Of a stretch of 36,383 bases of DNA, positions 12,595 to 23,720 are shown in pieces. Position numbers and translations under genes: made by a program. Source of the DNA: Pigoraptor vietnamica (Eukaryota > Opisthokonta > Filasterea). The notes under the pieces were generated by a model. The model did not search any database, was not told the DNA's origin, and was given only the letters and a program-made list of their open reading frames with translations. The stretch spans positions 1 to 36,383 of the forward strand of contig CALSCQ010001305.1 in NCBI GenBank assembly GCA_943704525.1, given 5' to 3'. Each line of letters opens with the position of its first letter. Within the stretch, counting starts at the first letter, position 1.

Positions 12595-14620
12595 ATGGCC
12601 GACACGGCGCCCGCTGCGGTAAGATGTCTTCCGTGTCATCGCTGGAGAGGAAGCCTACTGGGATTCGTTGTGATTACCACACTCTTCACGTTACGTCGAA
12701 ATTTCATCAAAGTGTTTGGCCGTCTTGCGTTGTGTGCGACATCAGCGTGCTCGGTCCAACTGACGCTCGGTTCCCACTGTTCTAATGCGCTCGGTATGTC
12801 CTCATTTCAGGCGGACGAGCCGTCATCCGCCGCGCAGCCTTCCGCGCCCGCTGCCGCCGAAACACCAGCCACAGCAGCCGAAGGTCCCCGCGATCGTAAT
12901 GGTCCGCGCGGCGCCGGTCGCGGCCAACACGTGCACCACGGTGGCTACCCGCGCCCCCCGATGGGCTACGGCATGTACCCGATGGGAATGCCCTACCCGC
13001 CCATGCCCATGTACGGGCGCGGCGGGTGGGGCGGTCCGAGGGGGCGCGGGGGTGCGCAGCGCGAAGGCCACGCACCGGGAGGAGAGCGCTCCCCGGGCGC
13101 GGAGGGCGTGCGACCAATGGGACCGCCCAGCGGCATCAAAACGAACCTCTATGTTGCCGGTCTGCCTTCGACGGCGACTGACGAGACGCTTGCGGGGCTC
13201 TGCACGCCGTGGGTGGAGTGATTTTGTGTTGTGTGTTGTGGATGTGTGGGACGTTGCTGACGCCCTGCACCGCACAGGTACGGTGAGGTCGTCTCCGCGA
13301 AGGTCATTGTCGATCGCGCGTCCGGGCAGTGTAAGGGCTACGGTTTTGTGATGCTGGACTCGCCCGCGACCACCGCCAAGGCCGTCGCGGGGCTCAAGGT
13401 GGCCGGCTATACCGTCTCGTTCGCAAAGGTGTGCGGCCGGCGCGCGTAGCCCTCGGTGCCTGCTCCCTCTCTCTTTCTCTATCTCCCCATGCCTCACCGT
13501 GCGCCGTGCATTGCAGGACCAAAGCGGTGCTACGGGTGCACCGTTGCAGGCGCATCAACCACACCCGCACCCCCACGCCCACGCGCAGCCAGGGCACGGC
13601 AACGGGCACGCGCGCGGCCGACCCGCGGGCGACAGCGACCCGACGAACCTCTACTTCTCGAACCTTCCCCGCCACATGGACGAGGCGGTGGGTGCAAGTT
13701 GATGGCTTAATGACTTCGGTATGGGATATGTGCGAGGCAACGGCTGATTTTGACACTGCGCAGCAACTCGAGGCGATGATTGCGCCGTTTGCCAAGCCCG
13801 TGTCCACGCGCATTCTCCGCGACAGCTCTGGATTTGCCCGCGGCGTTGGATTTGCGCGGTGTGTAGGCGCTTGCGTGCATGCGTGTCACTGCCTGTCCAT
13901 TGCTGAGCACTCTGCGCGCAGGATGGAGGCGCCGGACGTGTGCGAGCAGATCATCAGCAACTTCAACGGCGTGTATCTGCCCGGTTGCCTCGAGCCCCTC
14001 CAGGTGCGCTTGGCAGACCCGCCGGGACAGCGGCGCGGACGGGGGGGCGGGAGTGGCGGGGGTGGCGGGGGTGGCCAGCGCATGGCGCACATGCAGCCGC
14101 AACACTACTGGCCGCCGCACCCCTACTCGCGTCCGGACGGCGTTGACCCGCGGGTGGGTGGAACAAGCACGTGGCAGTGGCATGGGCCGTGTTGGCAAGC
14201 TATTCTGACCGCGTTACCACGTGCAGTCGATGCCGCCGCTCCCGGGGGGTCCCTTTGTGCGACCGGGCGACGTCGCGCATCCGTATCTTGCGGGGTGGGT
14301 CTGAGCTCGCAACAAATTGCTGTTTGCTTGCATGTCTGATGCTTCGTGTGCGCAGGATGATGCCTCCTGGCGGCGTCCCCATGCACCCGCTGGCAGGGTA
14401 CCCGCCCGGCGCCCCTCTTCCCGCAGACGCCTACGCGCCCCCCGCAGCCCCGGAGGCACTTGCGGCGCGGATGGACGAGATGCGTCTCTCGGTACGTGCG
14501 GCGATCTGCACGTCTTGTCTTCATGGCTTGCCTGTCTTTTAGTGTGATGCTGAAACACCCCTTTGCGCGCAGGATCGGCCATCGCCCACGGCGGCCGAGG
14601 GCGAGGCAGCCGCAAAGTAA
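12595..14620 (+). CDS. RBMS/MSSP-type RNA-binding protein with two RRMs
   Basis: Exons 12595-12618, 12811-13208, 13278-13428, 13517-13687, 13764-13858, 13922-14153, 14227-14294, 14356-14491 and 14573-14620 give 440 residues. RRM1 (about 119-191) has RNP2 LYVAGL and RNP1 KGYGFVML; RRM2 (about 234-315) has LYFSNL and RGVGFARM. The pairs TDETLAGLCTPYGEVVS and ISTRILRDSSG-like STRILRDSSGFARGVGFARM are hallmarks of the RBMS (MSSP/Scr2) family, which binds A/U-rich single-stranded RNA or DNA. The termini are low complexity: a Gly/Pro/Met-rich segment before RRM1 and Gly- and Pro-rich tails after RRM2. Exon 1 has only 24 nt; its donor GTAAGA is the most canonical in the gene. An alternative start at 12796, just before the acceptor, would need no first intron. 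Four of the eight donors are GTGGGT. Confidence 0.9.
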
Positions 14621-14795
14621 CTGCGCGTGGCGTGCATAGCAAAGAAGTCGTTGCGCGTGCGTGCGCGTGCCGCGTGCGCGTGGCGTGTATCAAATTCGCG
14701 TGTGTATCTCGCTCAATTCTAAGCGGAATGGACAAGGCTTCATTCACTCTGATTGCAGTACACACCCTGCATTCTCTCTGATTTCACCTCAGCAT

Positions 14796-17700
14796 TCACT
14801 CTGATTCGCCAAACGCGGCCTCCACGGAGTCGTGCGTCTGCACGGCGTACCCGCGCGCCTCGAGGAACCGCGCGACCTCCTCCGCCTTGGACGTGTTGCA
14901 GCACACGGCCGCCGCGCTCTCCGCGGGCACGAGCAGCCGCCCGATGTGCTGGCGGGCCACGCGGCGCACGTCCTCCGCCGTCACCCGCTTGACGGCCTCG
15001 GTCATCCGACGATTGTGTCCGGGGGACGCGCCGCGCATGAAGTTGGTGAGGAAGGACTCGTCGGCCGCGTCCGCCACGGCACGCTCGCGCTCCGCCAGCA
15101 TGTACACGACGCCGCTCACCGCACCCTCGAGGCGCACCGGATCGACGGCGGTTTCTCCGGTCGCAAATCCGCGAATAATGTCGGACGCAACCTCGAGCGC
15201 ACGCACGGGGTTGGACGAACGATACAACGTGAAATAGAGCAGGCCGTCGTCGGGGAGGAGGCGGATGTTGTACGAGTACGAGAGACCCAGCCCGCGAATT
15301 TGGCGCCACAGGGGACCCTGTCGCAGTGAGCAATGAGCAATGAGCATGAGCACAGGAGAAACGGCGGAGAGCGAATTGAACGCAGACCACACAACGGTAT
15401 TTTGCAGACACAGCCAATTCGGACGCACACAATACAGTGCTGTTGCTGCAGCAACGATCGGCAGCCACACATACCTCGAGCGCCGTCATGTACTCGATCA
15501 GCACGGTGAGCGGCGCCACATCCGGGTGGTCGACGGACGTGACGGCTTCGCAGGCAAGCGCGAGGAACGACGATTCGATGGCACCCACGCCCAACACGGA
15601 CGCGCGCCCGTTGCGGTCGCTGCGGAGGTACGTGCGCATGTCGGGCACGGCTACGACGGGCGCGGGCGAATCGGCGGCGGACGATGCGTTCGCTGCGGGT
15701 GCGAGGGCCGCGCGGACCGAGGAAAGGAGGTCGGGGTGTTTGGACGCATCGCACGCCACGTGCACGCGCATGTTGTCAGGGGACACGAGTGCTTCGTGGA
15801 TGGCCGTCTGCGGCGCAAGGGCACGGGGTCAGCAGAGTGCGCCTGGGGACAGTATGACATTTGAAGTGGAATCGGCCGACGGCACACAGCTGGCGACGGC
15901 AGACACCTGCGATCAAACACACGCACGGCACCCACCAGCTTCGCAGACACGTCCGCCGGCGCCTCCGCCGCTTCGTCGATGAGGTCCTCCAGGACGCCCT
16001 CCTGGCGCACCACGTTCGTCACGAGCGCATTGCACGCGCTGCCCTCGAATAGCACGTCGCGCGCGAGGGCCGCCACCAAAGCGGAACCGTGCCGCTTCAC
16101 CTCCGGGGCGTCGTTTACAAGGCGTGTCGCAACCACGCGCGCGCGGTCGGCGGAGAACACAATGCCGCCAAACACGTCGCGCAACCACGCGAGCGCCCGC
16201 TCACGCTTTGCGGCCTCCGCGCGGACGTGGACGACGAGGGCCTGCGGAAAGCGACCCGCGTCAAACGACGAACCGCGGAAGCCGAGGGACGCGCCGCGAT
16301 CGAGCGTGTCCTCCTCGAGACCCTCGATGACGGCTGTGTGGGAGAGGAGCTCGCCCGCCCGCCGGACGCCGCTCTCGAACAGCAGCTCACAGTAGAGCGG
16401 AAGCAGGGGCCGTAGATTGGCGGGAACGCGCGCCGTGTCAAGCGCCACAGTCACGTCCACAAACTCCGTGCGGACGCTGTCGACTTGCAGGAAGAACGGC
16501 GCGCCCGCCAACGCGCCGGTGCCCGGGAGCTCCAGGTCCCCGCCCGCTTGGCGCCCAGCAAAGCGGCCGGGGTGCACCCACGTGCGCACGGGGTGGAAGC
16601 GGATCGTCGACGTTCCCGGCACAGGGAAGCGCGCGATCATCTCAATGGGCGCTTCGACCGCGTTCTTCGCGGACGCGGCATCCAGCGCATCACCGAGGCG
16701 ACGCAGGCCGTCCTCGCCGAGCTCAGCAACGCGCCGGCCCACGCGCCGCTGCGTCGCCTGCTGCAGGGCGTCGGCGAGCTTGGTGCTTGGCCGCGCGCAC
16801 ACCGTCACGCGCGGGCGGGCGACAACGTGGTCTGCGAGGAGCGACTGCCAGAACGCGCTCCCTTCACCCGCAAGCGAATCCAGGTGCCCGATCGTGTCGA
16901 GCCGGGCGGCGAGGGCGTCTGGCGCGCCGCCGTAGAGCACGTGGCCAATGACGGCCTCGGCGACGACGTCGTGCGGTCCCAGTTCGAGCGCGCTGATCGC
17001 ATCAAGGCGCAGCTTGGCGACGACCGACGCCATGCGCTTCGGGTCGATCGCCTCTTCGCCGTTCGCGATGCGCTCAAGCACTCCCATGGCACGCGCGGCA
17101 GCGTCGTCGATTGCCTCCATCTCCACGCCGGCGAGCTTGATGTAGTGCGCCGTCGACGCGAACATCTCGACATCAAAGTCCACCGACGAGCAGACGGGGT
17201 CGTCCTCGCACTCTACAAGGTCACGCTGCAGCGGAGAGACGGGGCTGTCTGTGAGGTACGTCCACAGCACGCGTAGGGCCTGCACGGCGCGCGCGTCCGT
17301 CACGCGCGGCCCGCGCCATCCGATCATGACGGTGCCGTTGTCCTCGCTGTCCGCGGGGAATTCGACGCTCAGCGACACATTGCCGCGTAGAGGCGCGAGG
17401 GGTGTCGTCCACGGGCGCGCGAGCGGCGGCGGTTGAGGCTGTGGGGGACGTGTGAAGTGTGTGAGCGAGCAGCGTGTGCCACGAGGTCCCGTCAGACGCC
17501 GACATCCATCCCACTCTCAGACACGTCGCCACTGTCTTCCTGCAACGCAATGCCCCCCCCCCCCTCTCTCTCACACAGACACAGACACACACACAGACAC
17601 ACACACAGACACACACAGACACACACACACACACACAAGCAAGCAAGCAAGCACACACACACACACACACACACACCTTCGCGAGAATCTTGGATTCGAC

Positions 17701-18511
17701 AGGTGCGAGCGCGCGGAAGACGTCCGCAGGGTCCACATGACCTGCGACCACGACGGTGAGGTTTTCGGGGCGGTAAAAGTCCCTGTGGTACGCCATTACG
17801 CGCTCGTGCGTGCATGTCGTCCGCAGGTTGTGCAGCGCGCCGCCCGTCTCCGAGACGTAGCCGTTGTCGCCGGGGTAGAGCTGCGCGATCAGGTGGCGGA
17901 ACGCGATGTTGTCGCCCTCGTTCTCGACGCCAAGCATCTCGCTGTACACGACGCCCGCGTCCTCCCCCTTGCCGTTGACGTGATACACCTCCGTCACAAA
18001 GCCGCTCTCGCGCAGCGTGGGATAGAGCACGTGGTCGAGATAGACAGGGAGCAGGTTGAGGAAGCCCTGCGTGCCGGTTGTCAGCAGGCAACAGCTGACA
18101 CACAGAGCAAGGCGGAGTCGATGACGACGACAGGGTGATAGTGGGCGACAAGGGAACGCGAACAAGCTCGCGCCTGCTTCACGTGCCCACCTCGGAACCG
18201 GCGGTCATCAGCGTGTAGCTCGTGTGGTCCACGGCCGTCCACGCGTTTGTGCCCTGCGCAAGGCACCGGTTCGCCGCCATGTCGAGCACGCCCTTGTACG
18301 GGTAGTCCTCGCTTCCGAGAAAGACAAGATGCTCCAGCGTGTGCGGAAGGCCGTCGTCGTCGCGCGCCTCTGTCGCGAGGGCAAGATACCCGTGCACGAG
18401 GGGGCCGTCAGTGCGAGCGACGCACACGCGCAGACCCGTCGCGCGCAGGCGGAACAGCGACACATCGATGCCGCGCAGGTCCACCGATGTCAACAGCTCG
18501 GCACGCTCCAT
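14796..18511 (-). CDS. M16-family zinc metallopeptidase (SDD3/YOL098C / C05D11.1 type)
   Basis: Transcribed exons are 18511-18191, 18066-17677, 17438-15936, 15807-15475 and 15317-14796; every intron is phase 0, giving 1022 residues. The inverted zinc motif HTLEH is at 57-61, and TEVYHVNGKGEDAGVVYSEM follows about 75 residues later, supplying the distal zinc-ligand glutamate region. These strings, SEDYPYKGVLD and YRPENLTVVVAGHVDP match the poorly characterised yeast SDD3 / worm C05D11.1 branch of M16 better than the PreP/Cym1 branch. Length agrees with that branch (about 1,000). The large size suggests the two-half clamshell typical of M16C enzymes. The ATG at 18511 has an ideal context (GCCATGG). 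An upstream in-frame ATG at 18718 would add 69 Arg/Ser/Ala-rich residues that could target mitochondria. Intron 2 (17676-17439) opens directly with a GT repeat. Confidence 0.85.
17553..17676. repeat. Poly-C and CA/AAGC microsatellite in M16 intron 2
   Basis: A C run at 17553-17564 is followed by interrupted (CA)n from about 17572 to 17676, with (AAGC)n at 17637-17652. On the coding strand the tract reads (GT)n and starts exactly at the splice donor 17676. Confidence 0.9.
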
Positions 18512-18921
18512 GGCTGCAGCGCGGGAGAGGCGTCGCGCGTGGATGGCGTGTGCGGGCGTGCAGCTGGGCAGAGGAAGGACCCTTCTAACCGCAGCAGCGT
18601 TCGAGAGCCTGCGTGCAGTGCGTGCGCGCGCGAAAGGGAGGTAGAGCGAGAGCGACGAAGGCCGAGAGAGGAACGTTGACGGAGAAATGCAGCGCACGCG
18701 CGCGAGAGCGAACAGCATAGTGGCTGGTGTGTGCCTCGTGTGAGCTGCTGCGTTTCAATCGCCCACCGCAGCCGGTGGCACATGACATCATCCAGACACG
18801 CCAGTCAGCTGTAGCAAGCCTGGCCGTTTTCTGCTCGGCATCTCGCATCCGTTCCCTGAAGTGCGCAGGCTGCGCGTGTGCTGCGTGCCGTGTGTGCAAG
18901 TGCTGCGAAGACATTCGGGCC
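18512..18921. promoter_or_regulatory. Divergent promoter region of the M16 peptidase and AGXT2L genes
   Basis: A 410-bp region between divergent starts. Unlike most other divergent regions here, it lacks CACGTG. It is rich in GAGAGCGAG/CGCGCG words around 18620-18700. If the longer M16 start were used, 18512-18718 would be coding. No other gene is seen. Confidence 0.4.
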
Positions 18922-21093
18922 ATGTCTTCGCCATCGACGTACGAGGATGTGCTGGCGGCGCGGCGGGCGCACACTGCGTGGGTGTCGGTGTGCAATTGCC
19001 CTCCCACACGACACTTGCAAGCACAGCTCGCCAGTCCCAGCGAGCCTCCTTGTGTCTCCCATGCACCACGCACACCCGCACACTTGAACTGAGAGCGCGC
19101 ACGTGCAGGGCGGCGCTGAGCCTGTCGTTCAAGGACCCGCTGATGATAGTGCGCGGGGAGGGCCAGTTTCTCATCGACCACACGGGACGGCGCTTTCTGG
19201 ACGCCTACAACAACGTGTGCCACGGTGGGCTGCTGCGCATAGCACACACAAGTCGCTCCACGACCACGCACTCACTGCTGCCTGCGTATGCTGCCTGTGT
19301 CCTAATGGAGCATGATGCTGCAGTGGGGCACTGCCACCCGGCCGTCGTGCGTGCCGCGCAGGAGCAGATCGCCGTCCTCAACACGAACACGCGGTGCGTC
19401 TGCCGTGGGACATTGCACCGAGTGTCAATTGCATGCAGTCGCCCATCCATTCCGCTGGCAGTTCTGCTACTGCGAGTGGCACACATTGAAAAGGCGTGCA
19501 CGTCTCTGCAGCTACCTGCACCCCCTGCATGCGCAGTACACCACGCGGCTCGCAGCCACCTTCCCTCCCGAGCTCTCCGTTGTCTTCCTCGTCAACTCTG
19601 GTTCGGAAGCCAACGACCTTGCGCTGCGGCTGGTGCGTGGGCGCCCATGCAGTCCATACCATCGACCACCCGTACTCTTGTGCCTTTCGGTGTTACAGCA
19701 CACACAACGTGCCTGTTCCTCTGGCTGAGTGCATGCACTGCAGGCGCGCAAGTTCACACGGGCGCGCGATCTCATCGTGCTTGCGAGTGCGTACCATGGC
19801 CACACGCAAGCGGTGATCGAGGCAAGCCCATACAAGGCGGACAAGAAGTCGGGCGGGTTCCCCCTACCCCCCTACGTCCACAAGGTGGCTGGTCCCCTCT
19901 TACCATCGTGCGATTACTCGGTCTGCCTTGGCGTCGCGCTGTCTGCCCAATCGTAGACATGTCGTTCGCTGTTTCCGCTTCGATACGCTTGCAAGTGCTC
20001 ACTCGGCTGGCTGACAGGTCGACGCCCCCGACGGCTACCGCGGCCGCTTCCGCCGCGAGTCGTTCGAGGGACAGGCGCCCGATGCGCTCGGCGGTGCGTA
20101 CGCGTCGCTCGTAGCAGATGCCGTCGATGGCATTCGAAAGAGCGGCGGTGCGCCGGCCGCGTTCCTGTGCGAATCGGTGCTGGGGTGCGCTGGGCAGGTG
20201 GGCGAGAGAGGGGGGGGGAGGGGGGGTGGGCGCCTGTGATGATGGCGAGGTTGCGTGTTCGCGCTATTATGGAAAGACCATCCAACGCGCACTTGCATGT
20301 TGATCCTGTTGCCTTTGTGCCAGGTCGTGCTGCCTGAGGGATACCTGCGTCACGCGTACGCCGCCGTGCGTGCCGCGGGTGGCCTGTGCATCGCCGACGA
20401 GGTCCAAGTGGGCTTTGGTCGCGTGGGATCGGCCATGTGGGCATTCGAGCTGCAGGGCGTCGTCCCCGACATTGTCACGCTCGGGAAACGTGGGTTACCG
20501 TTTGGTGTTTTTGTTGCGCACGGTTGATGGCGGCAAAGCACGAATGTGAGAACTGTGTCTGCACCGAGTGGTGTGCCGCACTCCAACACCCGCGCGCAAG
20601 GCTGATGATGCTGTCCACAGCGATCGGCAACGGCTTCCCTATGGCCGCGGTGGTGACACGCCCCCACATTGCCGCGGCATTCTCCGACCTTGAGTACTTC
20701 AACACGTTTGGCGGCAATCCCGTGTCCTGCGCGGTGGGCCTCGCCGTGCTGGACGCCATCGAGAGCGACCGCCTTCGCCAAAACGCGGCGGCCGTCGGCG
20801 ACCACATGGTCGCCCTCCTGCGCGCTCTCTCAAACTCGCACGCGGCCATCGGGGACGTGCGCGGTCTCGGCCTGTTCGTCGGCGTGGAGCTGGTGACGGA
20901 CCGCGTGGCGCGCACGCCCGCAACCGAGCTTGCAGGGCGCGTGTGCGAGCACATGAAGGGCGCGGGGGTGCTGCTCGGTCGGGACGGCCCCGACGACAAT
21001 GTCATCAAAATCAAGCCGCCGCTGTGCTTCTCGCACGCCGACGCCGAGCGGCTGGTGGACGCACTGGGCGCTGCGCTCGCCGCGTGCCAATAG
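18922..21093 (+). CDS. AGXT2L-type class-III PLP enzyme (phosphoethanolamine / phosphohydroxylysine phospho-lyase)
   Basis: Exons 18922-18977, 19109-19224, 19324-19393, 19512-19632, 19744-19884, 20018-20197, 20324-20489 and 20621-21093 give 440 residues. Family strings run in order: [100 protein letters not shown] and IKPPLCFS. The PLP Schiff-base lysine is K283 in TLGKP and spans an exon edge; the cofactor-contacting Asp is in IADEVQ. The match is to the ETNPPL (AGXT2L1) / PHYKPL (AGXT2L2) pair, which eliminate phosphate from phosphoethanolamine or 5-phosphohydroxylysine rather than transaminate. Which substrate is used cannot be read from the sequence. No presequence is evident, so a cytosolic location is likely. 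Intron 6 holds a G-rich run (20208-20230). Confidence 0.92.
20206..20231 (+). other. G-run cluster in an AGXT2L intron
   Basis: Two long G runs separated by a single A, then GTGGG, lie shortly after the donor of intron 6. Such G tracts near a 5' splice site can act as splicing enhancers or form a G-quadruplex. Function is inference. Confidence 0.4.
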
Positions 21094-21335
21094 AGTGGTG
21101 CCTTCTGTAACATCACGCTGGCAATAGACGGATGCCGTTTGTAACGTCACACTGCCGTAACACCGCGCGGAGTGTGCGGTCACTTCGCCTTAATAACCAC
21201 AAAGATACGCCAATCAAGCAGCTTGGTGTCACCGGCGACGAGAGCGCTCTCCCACACTTCGGTACCATGTCAGAGGACGGGTGTTCATTGTTTTCGGTCA
21301 CGCGGGTCCCCCCGCACAGCGGGGTCGGGGCACGC
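21094..21335. other. Convergent 3' intergenic region with a short imperfect repeat
   Basis: A 242-bp spacer between the AGXT2L and uL13 stop codons. The words TGCCTTCTGTAACATCACGCTG (21099-21120) and TGCCGTTTGTAACGTCACACTG (21132-21153) form an imperfect direct repeat just after the AGXT2L stop. No gene is seen. Confidence 0.5.
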
Positions 21336-22628
21336 CTAGTGGCCATACTGGGCGAGCGTCGTCTTGACCGTCGCGAGCTCCTTCGTCTTGTTCGTTGCGG
21401 CCTTGACGCGCAGCTTGGCGAGGGCCTTCTTGGCCTGGTAGAACGCGGCGCTCTTCACCTTGCGCTTCTCCTCAAGCGTCTTGACGACATCCTGCACACG
21501 ACACAATCGCCCGCGTCAGAGCAAATTCGACACGGGGAGGACACACGGAGAACAGAAGAGCGCCGTGCATCACCAACAAAGGAAATGCCGTCAACCACTC
21601 AGTGCGAATACGCATCCTCCTCAGCACTCCTTCTCTCTTTCGCTGTCCCAACAACACACGGAAAAAAGCACAGCATTACGCCCTTCAAACCCAATCCAAT
21701 GACGCGTGCACCAACTTCCTCACTCATACAACGCTCTCTTCTAAAGCCACGCAGCATAGCAAGGGCGCATCGACACCGAACGGCATTTCCAACGCACCTG
21801 GTACTTCCAGCCGACCTCGTGCGCGAGGCGCCCGAGCACCGTGAAGCGGCGCTGGGGGCGGAGGCGGAGCACGCGGAGGGCATCGGGGACGACCATGCGC
21901 TTGACCTTGTCGTACGGCGGGGGAACGCCCTCAAAGACCTTGAGGCGCTCGAGGGCGGCGGCACCGCGCGCCGTCTTGTGGGGGAGCATGCCGCGCACGA
22001 CGCGCCAGAACATGCGCGAAGGGGCGCGGAGGTGGTAGGGCCCCTTGCGCGGGTGGATGTTGTTGCGCTTGCGGAGGAAGTGGTGGTACTTGGTCTTGTT
22101 GCGGATGAAGCTGCCCGTGATGTTCAGCTCCTCGCAGCGCACCACGACGACCTTCTGGCCGCTGAGCAGCTCCTTGGCCACGATCGACGCAAGGCGGCCG
22201 ACAAGGTGGCCGGCGCCGTCAATGACAACGACCTGCGCGCGCGCGTGCATGCGCCAGTGAGTGCGCGGTACGACAGTGCATCTCCACTTGATACAACAGG
22301 CATGCGGCACAAACCGCCCACAAAAAACACAGCGCGCGATGCCATGTGCCAGACGCCGTGGGCCTCGCGTAGCCCACAGCGCGACAAATGAAGCCACACA
22401 AAACAGCGTGGACAGAGATGATGGATAGTTCGACGATTCTGCACACATAATTCGCGCAGCCACTCGTCCGACGCCCGATCATTGCGAGACACACATGCGA
22501 ATAAAACACGCAAATGTGCTCCGATGGCACACTGCCCAGCCGCCGTACACACGAGTGGACGATGAAACACAAAGTGCCCAGCTCATCTACCACGGCCCAT
22601 GCACACAACGGACCTTCGTGAACACCAT
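21336..22628 (-). CDS. RPL13A: Large-subunit ribosomal protein uL13 (L13a)
   Basis: Transcribed exons are 22628-22614, 22232-21798 and 21491-21336, giving 201 residues; the family length is about 200. The middle exon carries the core [69 protein letters not shown] and [12 protein letters not shown]. The last exon encodes the Lys-rich C-terminal helix. The first exon is only 15 nt (MVFTK), placed because it joins in phase to VVVIDG and brings the protein to family length; its donor GTCCGT is also used by the TMC gene, in the same AAG|GTCCGTTG context. This first exon is the least certain part. Intron 1 is 381 bp and intron 2 is 306 bp, long for this window, as often seen in ribosomal protein genes. 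On its own strand the region upstream of the start is CT-rich. Confidence 0.9.
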
Positions 22629-23227
22629 TTTCGCAGAGACAGCGTCACAGGGCACGTTGTCGTCGAGAGAAAGAGGGCGAACAAGCGTGCTGGGACTCCT
22701 TTTCTTGAGGGAAAGCAGGGGGAGAGGAGAGAGAGGGAGAGAGAGAGCGAACTCAGACGCTGCCATGTGAGTCGTGAGTCGCATCAGAGCCGCCGTAATA
22801 ATTTCCCGTTTGTATGAAAAATGTATTGCAGTGGACGCGCGTAATAAATCGCTGGCCGCCATGTGGGACCCCCCGTGCATGGCACCCCGGATGATGTCAC
22901 GTGAGAAATTAATCGGAGAAGACGACACAGTGCCGTCATTTGTAACCGTGCGTCATTGCGTTCTGGTGATGTCATGTCACGGGTGTCCAAGCAACGGTGC
23001 GCCAAAAAAGGCACTCTCGCCGAACGATGCTGTGCACTTTACAATTGTGCACGCACACACACGCACACGCACACACACGCGCACGCACACGCCCATGAGA
23101 CGGACCGTCGCGCATATGGAACGAGCGCTGCCGTGGCGCACTGCCAAAAACTCCCCTTGACCCTGTCGGCACTTTGCTCGAGTTGCGTATTCTTCACTGG
23201 GCCATTGAGGCCATTGAGTTCTGAGCC
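22629..23227. promoter_or_regulatory. Divergent promoter region of the uL13 and TMC-like genes
   Basis: A 599-bp region. Near uL13 there is a purine tract (about 22706-22750, CT-rich on the uL13 strand), reminiscent of pyrimidine-rich ribosomal-protein promoters and TOP leaders. A TCACGTGA E-box lies at 22897-22904, followed by GAAATTAAT. A CA/CACACG tract occupies 23049-23091 on the TMC side. No gene is seen. Confidence 0.5.
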
Positions 23228-23654
23228 ATGTCGTCGTACCATCACACCGACCCCGACGGCCCCGTGGGCGAGGTGGACGTTGACCCGAATGGCGGGCTTG
23301 GTGGGGACGACGCGGACGCACCCGGCGCGTTCGCATCCGCCGCCGACGAGCGCCTTCCGCAGGGCAACGGAACGCCCCGCGCGGACTCGAGTGGCTCGCG
23401 CGCGTCGAACCGAAAGCGACCGCCGGCGTCGCCCATGACGGTGACATCGACGCTTGACGAGAAGGCGAACGAGCACACGCGCCGGTTCTTTGCGGAGCCC
23501 ACGCTGGAGACGTCGTTTGATCAGCCGGCGCAGACGCAGACGCAGAGCGGGTTTGAGGCTGCGGTGCCGTCGTACACGGCCGCCAAAAAGGCGAAGAAGG
23601 CCGTGCTGAAAGAGAGGTGTGTGTGTGTGTGTGCTTGTGTGTGTGTGTGTGTGC

Positions 23655-23720
<66 letters not shown>

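Noticed and set aside
22626-22766. Alternative uL13 start at the ATG at 22766 (minus strand)
   Set aside because: Its frame encodes a Leu/Pro/Ser low-complexity peptide unlike uL13, and the CT-rich sequence there fits a promoter or leader better.
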